Positions 54,787 through 64,000 of a stretch of 64,000 nucleotides of DNA are shown here, piece after piece (the first letter of the stretch is position 1; the number at the start of each line of letters is the position of its first letter). Source of the stretch: Pelobates cultripes (taxonomy: Eukaryota; Chordata; Amphibia; Anura; Pelobatidae); NCBI GenBank assembly GCA_933207985.1, contig OW240920.1, positions 131,262,167-131,326,166 on the forward strand. The letters run 5' to 3'. The notes beneath the pieces are model-generated. The model was given only the letters and a program-made list of their open reading frames with translations, was not told where the DNA came from and did no database searches. Made by a program: the position numbers and the translations under genes.

Positions 54787-57013
54787 CAAGGCTGCCATCA
54801 GAAATGTTGGGGCCCCTGACACAGCTCAAGGTCTGGGCCCCCCGGTGCCTGCACCCGAGTCCGCCCAAAGTGCTGCCTCCCCCCCCCCGAATCCCATATC
54901 ACAATGGGACATCACAATGCCCCACCCATATGATCTGCCATGTTAACTAACACCAGTGCTGCAGTGCCGCCGTGTTTACATTAAAAGGCCTGCAGGGACA
55001 GGTTAGACACCAGAACCACTACATTAAGCTGCAGTGGTTCTGGGGACTATAGTGTCCCTTTAATGTGAGGTAAATTAGAGATTAGTGCCACGAATAATAT
55101 ACTAGATTGCCTACTTACAACCAGATGAGGATGATGATGGGCTCTAGCTGCCGTCTGGCTCCACTGGTCTGGTGTACAAGGTGGTTTGTAACTGTGGTCA
55201 CAAAAATCACTGTTCTGGGAGAACGGGAAGCAGCTCCATTTTTTTGAGGGCCCTTTACACAGCTCAAGGTCTGGGTCCCAGGGTCCACCTTCATGTTCCA
55301 CCAATGAGTTTGTTCACAGGGAGTGGAGTGTGTGTGGGGGGGATGTCCTGATGTGTGTAAGGAATGCATTGTGTGAATCTGTGTTTGTATGTGTAAGGGC
55401 TGCAAGATGAGTTTGTGTATGTATGGGATGCAGTGTGTGCGTCTGTAAGGGATGCATTGAGTGTGTGTAAAGGGTGCATTGTGTGTTGCTGTGTGTAAGG
55501 GATGCATTGCTTGTGTACGTGTGTCTGTGTGTAATGCATTGTGTGTTTTTCTGTGTGCAAGGGGTGCATTGTGTGTGATGGATGTCAATCTCTCCACCTC
55601 TCCCTCCAATTTCCTTCTTCTCTCCCTCCCTCCCTCTCTCCAATTTCCTTCTTCCCCCCCTCCAATTTCCTTCTTCTCCCTCTCCCTCTCATTTCCTTCT
55701 TCTCCCCCCCTCCAATTTCCTTCCTCTCCCCTCCAATTTCCTTCCTCTCCCCGTGCCTCAAATTTCCTTCCTCTCCACCCGTCCCTCAAATTTTCTTCAT
55801 CTCCCCCATCCCTCAAATTTCCTTCCTCTCTCTCCCTCAAATTTCCTTCCTCTCTCCCTGCCTCAAATTTCCTTCCTCTCCCCCCTCCCTCCCTCACTTA
55901 ATTCCCCTCCCTTCCTTCCCTCAAATTTAATTCCTCTCCCAACCCCTCTCCCCTCAAATTTCATTTCCCTGTCCCCCCTCAAATTTCATTCCTGTCCCCC
56001 CCTCCCTGAATTTCATTCCTGTCCCCCCCCAAATTTCTATTCCTGTCCCTCTCCCCTCAAATTTCTATTCCTGTTCCCTCTCCCCTCGAATTTAATTCTT
56101 CCCTCCTATACCTCTTATTTTGTTCCTCCCCCATTTCATTCTCCTCCTATAAATTTCTATTTCTTCCTACTCCCCTATTTCCTATTCCTCCCTCCCATAT
56201 ACTTCTATTTCTTCCCCTCTCCGCCTATTTCCTTATATTCCTCCTCCCTCCTATACCTCTCTATTTCTTTCCTCCCCCATTTCTATTCCTCCCTCTTCCA
56301 TACTCTCTATTTTCCCCCTCCCATTTCCTCTCATTCTCCCTCCTATAAATACCTTCTATTTCTTCCTACTCCCCATTTCATTCCTCCCTCCCATAAATTT
56401 TCATTTCTTCCTCCTCGCCATTTCTATTCCTCCCCTCCTATAAATTTATATTTCTTTCTCCTCCCTATTTCTACCTCCTCCCCCTTCCATACCTCATTTC
56501 TTTCCCCTCCCATTTCATTCCTCCCTCCATACCTCATTTCTTTCCTCCCCCATTTACTCTCCCCCTCCTATACTCCTTCATTTCTCTCCCCTCCTATTTC
56601 TATTCCTTTCCTCCCATTTACCTCGCTGCCCTCATATTTTCCTCCTTCCCTGGCTACCGGGCGGCGGGCGGGCGCGCTGAGGGAGTACTCTGTGTGTTTC
56701 AGTTTCGCGCTGTGAGCTGGAAGGGAGCTGAAGATGACGTCATCTTCCGGCTCCGGCATTAGTACGGTGCGCGAGGGAGCTGAAGAGAAAGCACACAGAG
56801 AGTGCTCCCTCGCGCACCCGCCCGGTGTCAGCAGGGGCCAGCCTCTGGGGGGGGCCCTGAGGTGACCGGCTGCTGGGCCCCCCAGGAGAAGAGGCTGGCC
56901 CTGTGGGTACATACCGGGGTCGCAGGGCCCACTGCGACCCGGTATGTACCCACTGAATGTGGGGCCCGGACGACCTGAGCAGTCCGGGTTGTCATGCCCT
57001 GATGGCGGCCCTG
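54787..57013 (-). mobile_element. Non-autonomous hAT with TG satellite, pyrimidine tract and CRE hairpin (element D)
   Basis: Starts CAAGGCTGCCATCAG and ends CTGATGGCGGCCCTG; perfect 8-bp duplication agagtaca (54779-54786, 57014-57021). Inside: a TG satellite (55330-55590), about 1 kb of ctccctccaatttccttc-type polypyrimidine repeat (55590-56640), then a GC-rich hairpin (about 56645-56825) centred on gaagaTGACGTCAtcttc (56730-56747). A T2-like end (actatagtgtccctttaa) sits at about 55043-55061. Confidence 0.85.
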
Positions 57014-57149
57014 AGAGTACATGTAACCAAATGTTATAGCAAAAACAAAAATAGCTATAACTATGCCTCCTCCCCCCTATTTTATTTCTTGGGGTTCCCC
57101 ACCATGGGGAAATGGGGACCTGTGTTAGGCACTAGTAAGAAAAGGAAGA

Positions 57150-57418
57150 AAAACTACCACAACAAGAGGACATAGTCTTAAATTAGAGGGACAAAGGTTT
57201 AAAAATAATATCAGGAAGTATTACTTTACTGAGAGGGTAGTGGATGCATGGAATAGCCTTCCAGCTGAAGTGGTAGAGTTTAAGCATGCGTGGGATAGGC
57301 ATAAGGCTATCCTAACTATAAGATAAGGCTAGGGACTAAGGAAAGTATTTAGAAAATTGGGCAGACTAGATGGGCCGAATGGTTCTTATCTGCCGTCACA
57401 TTCTATGTTTCTAGTAGT
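57150..57418 (+). pseudogene. LINE 3' end (CR1/L2-group-like)
   Basis: Reads ..YYFTERVVDAWNSLPAEVVEFKHAWD, the conserved last block of CR1/L2-group ORF2, then a 3' UTR ending atgggccgaatggttcttat, ctgccgtcacattctatgtt. A matching piece is at 52854 (minus). Confidence 0.75.
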
Positions 57419-57781
57419 TATATATTTGTTTAGGGGCATGCAGGAGGATTTAACCTACCTTTTATTAATATAGGGGTCACAGTTACCCCCACAGGTTTTA
57501 ATGCAGGCGTGGGAGGGATTAATATTATTACAAGGAGGGAGCTGGTAGCGCTGCCGGCTCCCTTCTTGGTTTTTTTTTCTCTGTGCTGTGGGGTTAATTC
57601 ACCTGCAGCACGGAGCCTATTAAACGAACGAAACGAAAAGATAATGCACTTCTGCATTTATCCTTTCGTTTCATTTATATTTCATATGAAGGGCTTTCGT
57701 TTATGTTTTAGTAAACTAATACGAAAAAAACTGAATTTTCAGACTTAATCATGTTCGTACGAAAACAAATGCACATGTCTA

Positions 57782-58137
57782 TACAATTCCATAAACTACA
57801 CTCAGCAATATCTCCTGAGTACAACAATCTTTCCAATGTATACATTTGGAAGGTATGTACAAAGATACAGGGCCAAATGAGTTACCTTCAGAGTGTATTT
57901 AAAAAAACAATGTAAAAATTAGAAAAGTGAAGATGGGTCCATGTTGATAACTCTGACACTAATTCATAAGGGTTGGTCTCATTTCCCTAATGTTAATTAT
58001 AACACTAACATTTACAGAAATGATAACCCTAAACATTAACTATAACCCTGAAACTAAACACTGTAACCCTAACCCTAAACATGAATACTAATAAACCTTA
58101 AACACTAACTGTAACTGGCGATAACTAAGAAACATAA
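57782..58137. other. Unrecognised DNA with degenerate taaccctaa repeats
   Basis: 58015-58125 has irregular taaccctaaac-like units; not a telomeric array. Confidence 0.5.
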
Positions 58138-58400
58138 CTATAAACCAACATCTGGCATCGCATCTGGTGTTAAGTAGGGGCAGATGCACGCAATGTTTTT
58201 TAGATGGAAATGACAGGATTTGGCGATAGACTGAACATGAGGCTTGAAGGAGAGGTCGGAGTCAAAGAGAACACGTAGGCAGCGAGCCTGCGTGGTGGAG
58301 CTGATGGTAGCACCGTTGACTTGGAGGGAGACAGACACAGGAGTAACAACACTTGAGGGAGGAAAGACCAGAATTTCTAAGAAAAATCTAAGAAAAAGGT
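58138..58400 (-). pseudogene. L2-like LINE fragment
   Basis: Minus-strand frame: ILVFPPSSV..PVSVSLQVNGATI, LRVLFDSDLSFKPHVQSIAK, FHLKNIACI, equivalent to the start of the second frame of the LINE at 36121-37074. Confidence 0.8.
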
Positions 58401-58445
58401 AACTTAAGTGCAAGCTCACCTGCCAGGTTAAAGCTTAACCTCCTA

Positions 58446-59410
58446 GGCAGGGCCGGATTAAGAGCCCAGTGGGCCTGGTGCTGACATTTTGGGGTGGGCC
58501 TAATTAAAGAATCTTATCGACCAAAAACACTAAAACAGTCATAACTCCCGGAGAAGGTGCTGAAAGGAAACTCATAGGATGCAGCTATGAGAAAACACAT
58601 ATCCTATGCTAATCTTTCTAACTTATTTTTTTGTCTTTCAAGTAAACAGTAAGCAGTGTCCAGTGAAGCAGGAAATCAATGGTCGGGGTAAAAGGGTGTG
58701 CTACTGACATGACTCACATAACCAGAAGTGCCAAAAGGGGCGAACATGCCAAAAAAATGGGCATGTCTGCAGAAAGAATTGGAAGCCTAGCATGAATGCA
58801 TGTCAGACTGCCTGCCAATCACGTAGGCTGGCCAACTAAGTGCACACTATACAGAAAGCACCCTGAGCTTGACATAAATGCGTCTAATGATGCGCTTGCT
58901 CCACACTATCTAAGGACTAGCACTCACATGTCCACTCCTCTCCTAACCTTCTTACCAGCAGGAAGAAGCTCCTGTTATACAGTCTGGGACAGAGAAAAAT
59001 GTAGCGAGTGTAGAAAAAAGGGGACCAAAAGTCAGTCTTATCTTAACTAATTTCATTGTCAGCCAGTCCACACAAGTTTTGTTCCCATAAATCCCTGTGA
59101 CATATGCTCCTTCCCACGAATGTTTGCCACAAACTCCTGGAGGTGTCTGAGAACCCGTTCGGGAGCTACCTTGCTCAGCCACCCTTGGCTGCTTTCCTTC
59201 AGTGCCCCCAGATTAAGAGCCCAATGGGCCTGTTGCTCACAATTATGATGGGCCTAATTACAAAATCTTACCAAAACCACTAAAACAGTCCTACCGCCAA
59301 GCGTCCTGTATCTGATGGAGATGGTGCTGGAGGGAAACTCATAGGTTGCAGCTATGAGAAAACACATACCTTATGCTAATCTTACACTTTCATCTTCCAA
59401 GTAAATCCAT
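58446..59410. repeat. Transposon end duplicated, flanking the 35650-type repeat
   Basis: 58446-58650 starts CAGGGCCGGATTAAGAGCCC (hAT-like end). A related copy starts at 59208 (cagattaagagcccaatggg) and runs to about 59400. Between them, 58735-59090 is the inverted counterpart of 35650-36035. Confidence 0.6.
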
Positions 59411-59424
59411 ACCCTGGGGACCTG

Positions 59425-60315
59425 GGTACACTAAGACACGTGGGGACACTGGGAGACATAGGGACACTGGGTGACTTTGAGACAAGAGGGGATACTGGGA
59501 GACATGGGGCACTGAGACACTGTGATACATAGGGGACACTGGAGACTTGATAAACGTTGCGGTGTCCAATAAACCTGCTTAAATCTATCACAGTGTGTGA
59601 CTGAGAATTTTTCTTTTATACTAGGGGACACTGAGACACTTGGGGGCACTGTGACATATAGGGACACTGGGAGACTAGGGGACTCTGGGAGACTAGGGGA
59701 CAATGAGACACTAAGGACACTGAGACACTACAGACACCAGGGACACTGGGAGACATGGGGCACTGAGACAATGTGATACATAGCGAACATTGGAGACTTG
59801 ATAAAGACCTAGGTACAGGTCAAAACGTTGCAGTATCCAATAAACATGCTTAAATCTATCACAATGAGTGCCCAAGATTTTTTCTTTTATACTAGGGGAC
59901 ACTGAGACACTGGGAGACATGGGGACACTGGGAGACATTGGGACCCTGGGAGACTAGGAAACACTGAGACACTAGGGACACTGGCACACTACGGACACTG
60001 AAAGACAGCAGGGACACTGTTACACTACTGACACTGAAATACTAGGAACCCTTGCTGGGAGACATGGGGACCCTGGGAGTGCTCCATGTCTCCCAGGTCT
60101 TAAAGTCACCCTGTGTCCCCATGTCTCTGTGTCCGTAGTGTCTGTGCCCCTAGTGTCTGTGCCTCTAGTCTCCCAGAGTTCCCTAGTCTCTCAGTGTCCC
60201 CTAGTGTTTGTATCACAATGTCTCCCAGTGTAAGTGTCCCCATGTCACTATGGGACATTTAGAAACATTGGGACACTATGAGACATGGGGACACTGAGAC
60301 ACAAGGGGACACAGA
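59425..60315. repeat. Minisatellite of gggacactgggagacat type with inverted block
   Basis: Units such as ggggacactgagacactggg fill 59425-60095. The block 60110-60245 runs in the opposite sense (cccagtgtccc) and 60245-60315 returns to the first sense. Two copies of a cacttgataaa..gttgc..ccaataaac piece (59545 and 59796) are embedded; the second keeps a GACCT/AGGTC stem related to the repeat at 26991. Confidence 0.85.
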
Positions 60316-60324
60316 TATATGGGG

Positions 60325-60770
60325 GCACCTTGGTTCGCATCATAGCCATGTCCGCTGTGGACATTGTCCTCAGCTCTGCCAGGAGGTTCCTAATGTCCAG
60401 TTTGGTGGCTAGGGTTAGCGCATCGGGGTCCGGCTGTACATCCATGGGTGACTGTGGGTCTGTGGTTTCCCCCGGTGTTTGCTCCGAGCCTGTGGAGCTG
60501 TTGTTTTGATCAGGCAGGGTGGCCATCTTTGGGACCGCAGGGCGCTGCAACATTGTGCTTATGTCCCGGGTGTCTTTACCCCCACCTGTGGCTGCTTGCT
60601 GAGATTTCCGTCCCATGCTTGTCGGGTCGGCTGTCCCGTTCTCCATGGGTGGTGTGGTGACCGGGAACACCGATTTGCGTATCGCTGCTTCTAGGGCCCC
60701 GTATGCGGGGTAGGCCTTGACTTTGCAGCGTGTTTTCCTGCCCGTCTGTGAGAATAAGAAGGGCATCAGT
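60325..60770 (-). pseudogene. L1/Tx1-like ORF1 N-terminal fragment
   Basis: The minus-strand frame runs from about 60766 and holds a Lys/Arg-rich start, MGRKSQQAATGGGKDTRDIS, and ATKLDIRNLLAELRTMSTAD, the beginning of the coiled coil of L1-group ORF1 proteins. It runs into the minisatellite and is cut off there. Confidence 0.6.
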
Positions 60771-61339
60771 CGGTCAGTGTCGTGTCCCCCTTGCTCTGCT
60801 CTTTTGTCCCTCGGGTTGGTTCGGCTTGTCCGGCTAGTATGGCTGTTGATTTTCTCCTGTTTTGCCGGAGCTCACAAGATTTGCGTCCTCCCTAAGTCAA
60901 TAGTTTTGTGTGGCAGTCTAATTTATATGGAAAAAGAATCTATTTGTGGCAAACCTGGTTCTGTGGAGAAGATATATTGATGGTGTCCTTATTATCTGGG
61001 AAAGTGGGAAGGTACTAGTGAAAAATATTATAGAAAAATATTATAGAACAGGGGTACCCAAATAAACAGTTTATAGGACTTAGGAGCAGTTGAGCTTTTA
61101 TGTGTAGAGTTGGTGTGTGTATATAATTTTTGCACTTTAATAGAGGGGTGTGTTTGTATGTAATGTTTGCATTTGTGTGTAGGGGTGTCTTTGGATGTAG
61201 TGCTGGCTTTTAAATGCAGATGTACATTTGTGTGTAGTATTATTGTTTGAGTAAAGGGTGTGTTTGTATATAATTTTGGAGTTTGAATTCATGGGTGTTT
61301 TTGTATGTAATGTTAGTGTTTGCTATTCGTAGCTACATC
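60771..61339. other. No recognised feature
   Basis: GT-rich non-coding DNA, possibly 5' leader of the L1 fragment followed by unrecognised sequence. Confidence 0.4.
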
Positions 61340-61745
61340 AATGGTGTTTAATTGCTGGGATGTATGCAAATACATTGCCACATACATATATACTTACACA
61401 GATATAAATACACATGAACAGAGACACCCACAATCATATACACACTGACAAATGAAGATACTTTGTCACACAGATACACACTGAGACAAACACAGATACA
61501 AACACACATTGACACATATATACTGACATAAACACACACTGACATACAGATATACATACTGGCACATACATACACTCAGGTACACACAGTGACACACACA
61601 TACACTGACACACAGATACACACAGTGACACACACACTGTCAGATACACAAACACAAAAATACACACACTGGCACAAACACATTGACACACAGGTACACA
61701 CTGGCACATACAGACACTTATATACACACAATAACACATACACAG
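61340..61745. repeat. CA-rich microsatellite
   Basis: Units such as cacactgacacacagataca; it ends directly at the LTR. Confidence 0.9.
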
Positions 61746-62751
61746 TGTTGTGGATCCAAATAATGATCTTTGTTATATTCAGAGGAAGCCCAAATTATTA
61801 TTACAAGTGCACTTGGAGAGGCAAGAATTAGACACCAGACACCTGTTGGTATTCAAAATAAGCCTCTGACGTTTTATTCATCAGCTGGGTTTTATACATT
61901 AAAGGAACACTATAGTCACCTAAATTACTTTAGCTAAATAAAGCAGTTTTAGTGTATAGATCATTCCCCTGCAATTTCACTGCTCAATTCACTGTCATTT
62001 AGTAGTTAAATCACTTTGTTTCTGTTTATGCAACCCTAGCCACACCTCCCCTGGCTATAATTGACAGAGCCTGCATGAAAAAAAACCTGGTTTCACTTTC
62101 AAACAGATGTAATTTACCTTAAATAATTGTATCTCACTCTCTAAATTGAACTTTAATCACATACAGGAGGCTCTTGCAGGGTCTAGCAAACTATTAACAT
62201 AGCAGAAGATAAGAAAATCTTAATTAAACAGAACTTGCAATAAAGAAAGCCTAAATAGGGTTCTCTTTACAGGAAGTGTTATGGAAGGCTGTGCAAGTCA
62301 CATGCAGGGAGGTGTGACTAGGGTTTATAAACAAAGGGATTTAACTCCTAAATGGCAGAGGATTGAGCAATGAGGCTGCAGGGGCATGTTCTATACACCG
62401 AAACTGCTTCATTAAGCTAGAGTTGTTCAGGTGACTATAGTGCCCCTTTAAAAAGTAAGTGCTTATGTGCAAATACTCTTAGAACAGTAATAGGAAGTGG
62501 GTACAGATAAGACATAGGGATGAACGTCATGTACACATAACAAATAAGTTCCAAGGTAAGAAGGAACAAAAAGATTAGAGAAGAGACATCTCAGGTGGGG
62601 GCTCTCTGCTCCCGGAACTAGACATATATGGTCGTAAGTGTTGTTTAAGCATCAAGCATTTCCTGAGTCCAAGTTAGCCAATTTTAATATAGGATATCAT
62701 TATATGACACCTATAAGCTTGAACCTTAGAATCAAGATAAATTTTATCACA
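61746..62751 (-). mobile_element. 3' LTR of an endogenous retrovirus, with T2 insertion
   Basis: On the minus strand the LTR begins TGTGATAAAATTTATC right after a polypurine tract (AAAAGAGGGGA, complement at 62753-62763) and ends ATCCACAACA at 61746. AATAAA on the minus strand lies at about 61876-61881. A T2 MITE (61899-62451 including its TTAA sites) interrupts it; without the MITE the LTR would be about 457 bp. The matching 5' LTR is outside the window or lost. Confidence 0.7.
61899..62451. mobile_element. T2-type MITE inside the LTR
   Basis: TTAA-AGGAACACTATAGTCACC at left and GGTGACTATAGTGCCCCT-TTAA at right. Full-length copy; its two halves match the shorter copies at 30237 (first half, inverted) and 885 (second half). 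Confidence 0.85.
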
Positions 62752-62763
62752 ATCCCCTCTTTT

Positions 62764-63507
62764 GATCCAAGGTATTTCCAGGCATGCTAGCCAAAGCCTG
62801 TGGGACTTCCATTTATTGCTTCACCACGGTTCCCTTGGACTGAGAGACCACCAGAATCATCAGAGGAGAGTTTGTTCATTTGTTAGGCGAGGTAACATCA
62901 TAAAACCCTTCCAAAGCCGGAGCTGGAATGTAAGTTAAGGTACGACCAACAGTAGGTTTGTTTTTACATAGAGAGGTTAGTAGATGTGAGAAAAATCTAA
63001 AGGTTAGAAAAATGGACATAATAACAAATATAGCTAATAGCAAAAAGTAAAAAATTTCTTAATTATTAAAGTCAATGGCTGCTGTATTCTCAAGGATTGC
63101 CTTCTTTTTTGCCTGGTTGTCCATAAGTATCTCTTCTAGGGCCTGTACATAGGCAGTCATACTACCATGCTGAATCTGGAGGGTCTGGGGAAAATAAAGG
63201 ACTGTCTTTGGAGCACATCCAAGCAGTATCTCAAAAGGGGATAGGCCATGTCTAGAATTGGGTCTGAATCTCATAGAAAAGGAGTGCTGGGGGGAGGCAT
63301 TCAGTCCAGGACTTCACTGTGTCTTGCATGGCTTTTGCAGTCTTGTTCTTTAAGGTGCCATTTGCCCTTTCTACTTTCCCACTCCTCTGGGGGTGATAGC
63401 GGGTGTGGAAGGCCTGACTGATCCCTAAGGCTTTCATAATTTATTGCATTATTTCCCCAGGGAAATGGCTACCTCTGTCACTTTCAATCACTTCAGGTAC
63501 TCCATAT
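62764..63507 (-). pseudogene. Endogenous retrovirus pol (integrase) and env-like remnant
   Basis: On the minus strand from 63507: integrase core with ESDRGSHF (catalytic Asp region), an in-frame stop, then HTRYHPQRSGKVERANGTLK (the catalytic Glu region) and, after a frameshift, HGLSPFEILLG, as in gamma/epsilon-like (class I) integrases. The frame ends at 63059. Directly after, a hydrophobic span followed by a polar tail runs to about 62883; this may be the membrane anchor and tail of env, brought next to pol by a deletion. Gag, protease, RT and most of env are absent. Stops, frameshift and deletion make it defective. Confidence 0.75.
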
Positions 63508-64000
63508 TGTCAGGGTATTTATATCGGCAGACATTTTGTGCTACGATAGAAACTAAAAGTGTATATTCTGAGTCACTCTGAACAGATCAGACTCCATTTT
63601 GTTATTCCAAGTTAACAAAAACAAAGAGACACAGGATTTCTTTCTGTAAGACTGGCCTCTTTGCCAGAGCTAAGGAATGCATAGTATAAACAAGTGATAA
63701 GAAGAATATAATCAAATCTAAACCCAGACAATTGTGACAGAGAAGATTAAATAATTTAATATTTAACTGTCTATATATATAAGGTACCATTGTATGGAAA
63801 AGGGTAAACTTAGTTCATGATCTGTCATATCAGAAATTATGGCAGGAATTGCAGACGCTAAGTCTGGACAAAATTTAAGAAACCCTTTGAAATTTTAAAT
63901 TATGGCGCTATAAAGATAACGCAAAATGACGTCAAAATAGCCACCAGGAAAAGTTAACTCTTCCCTGGATAGGTATGTTTAGTGGGACAAGACTGCCCTC
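63508..64000 (+). mobile_element. Second LTR-like start inserted in pol (runs off the window)
   Basis: Similarity to pol stops abruptly at TGTCAGGG (63508). The following AT-rich DNA has a TATA-like tatatatataagg (63772-63784). This may be an LTR inserted into the older provirus, but its other end lies outside the window. Confidence 0.3.

Larger units (their letters stand above)
54157..57781. mobile_element. hAT foldback element with nested insertions (element F)
   Basis: Ends TAGACATGTGCACC and its inverted copy GCACATGTCTA; 8-bp flanks taaaattc / tacaattc (one mismatch). Long inverted arms: gccggcagtgctaccagctg..ttaaatcctcctgcatgcccct at 54346-54415 pairs with 57425-57565. It contains element D (54787-57013) and a LINE 3' piece (57150-57418). 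No coding capacity. Confidence 0.75.

Noticed and set aside
55582..56715. 377-codon Pro/Ser/Phe-rich frame
   Set aside because: It is a polypyrimidine repeat inside hAT element D; overlapping frames are equally open and of the same low complexity.
58015..58125. Interstitial telomere repeat
   Set aside because: The taaccctaa-like units are irregular and few; a similar stretch at 49085-49165 also adjoins an L2 fragment, so it is more likely a degenerate simple repeat.

Overview
The window looks like transposon-crowded nuclear DNA of a vertebrate, most likely a frog. It has split genes with vertebrate splice signals, T2/Kolobok-type MITEs with TTAA target sites (a type best known from Xenopus), a tyrosine-recombinase retrotransposon, Penelope-like elements, L1/Tx1 and L2/CR1 LINE pieces, Tc1 elements, many hAT elements and a degraded endogenous retrovirus. 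One assembly gap of exactly 100 N lies at 15588-15687. No rRNA, tRNA, CRISPR or bacterial gene organisation was seen.

Host genes, all on the + strand: (i) two exons (10331-10421, 13865-14043) encode one fibronectin-III module of a class I cytokine receptor, with matching splice phases and the C-x9-C-x-W hallmark. (ii) A candidate three-exon receptor of the CD2/SLAM type has a signal-peptide exon (17195-17243), a V-like Ig exon (37846-38223) and a transmembrane exon with an intramembrane arginine (48398-48543). All junctions are phase 1. A second Ig exon copy (42783-43114) is cut off by LINE sequence, and another possible transmembrane exon lies at 29935-29999. The large introns are almost wholly transposon-derived.

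Layout: 1-2229, T2 MITEs in otherwise unrecognised DNA. 2230-7366, Penelope-type repeat and a hAT element (3612-7358) that carries a 554-bp-arm foldback insertion with a hammerhead-like core and a solo LTR. 8958-14043, small MITEs, LTR-like repeats and the cytokine receptor exons. 14360-16646, long TG microsatellites and hAT ends. 16775-18440, LINE piece, signal-peptide exon and a MITE. 18652-24898, a nearly intact Ngaro-like element with A1-ORFs-B1-A2-B2 structure. 25242-26807, a Tc1 element one frameshift from open. 27690-37405, GC-rich unknown DNA, L1-like and L2-like LINEs, minisatellites. 37846-48543, Ig/TM exons interleaved with hAT and Tc1 elements. 49150-51850, L2 plus Penelope split by a hAT. 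54157-57781, a hAT nested in a hAT. 58138-60770, LINE fragments and a rearranged minisatellite. 61746-64000, the 3' LTR and broken pol/env of an endogenous retrovirus plus a second LTR-like start.

The most interesting signals are: a UGA-CUA stop between gag and pol of the Ngaro-like element; a recurring hammerhead-ribozyme architecture in the Penelope-type repeats, best preserved at the centre of a near-perfect palindrome; and at least four hAT elements with different termini but the same internal module (CA satellite plus a GC-rich hairpin centred on a CRE flanked by ETS-like half sites). All identifications are by eye from sequence motifs; no database search was possible.
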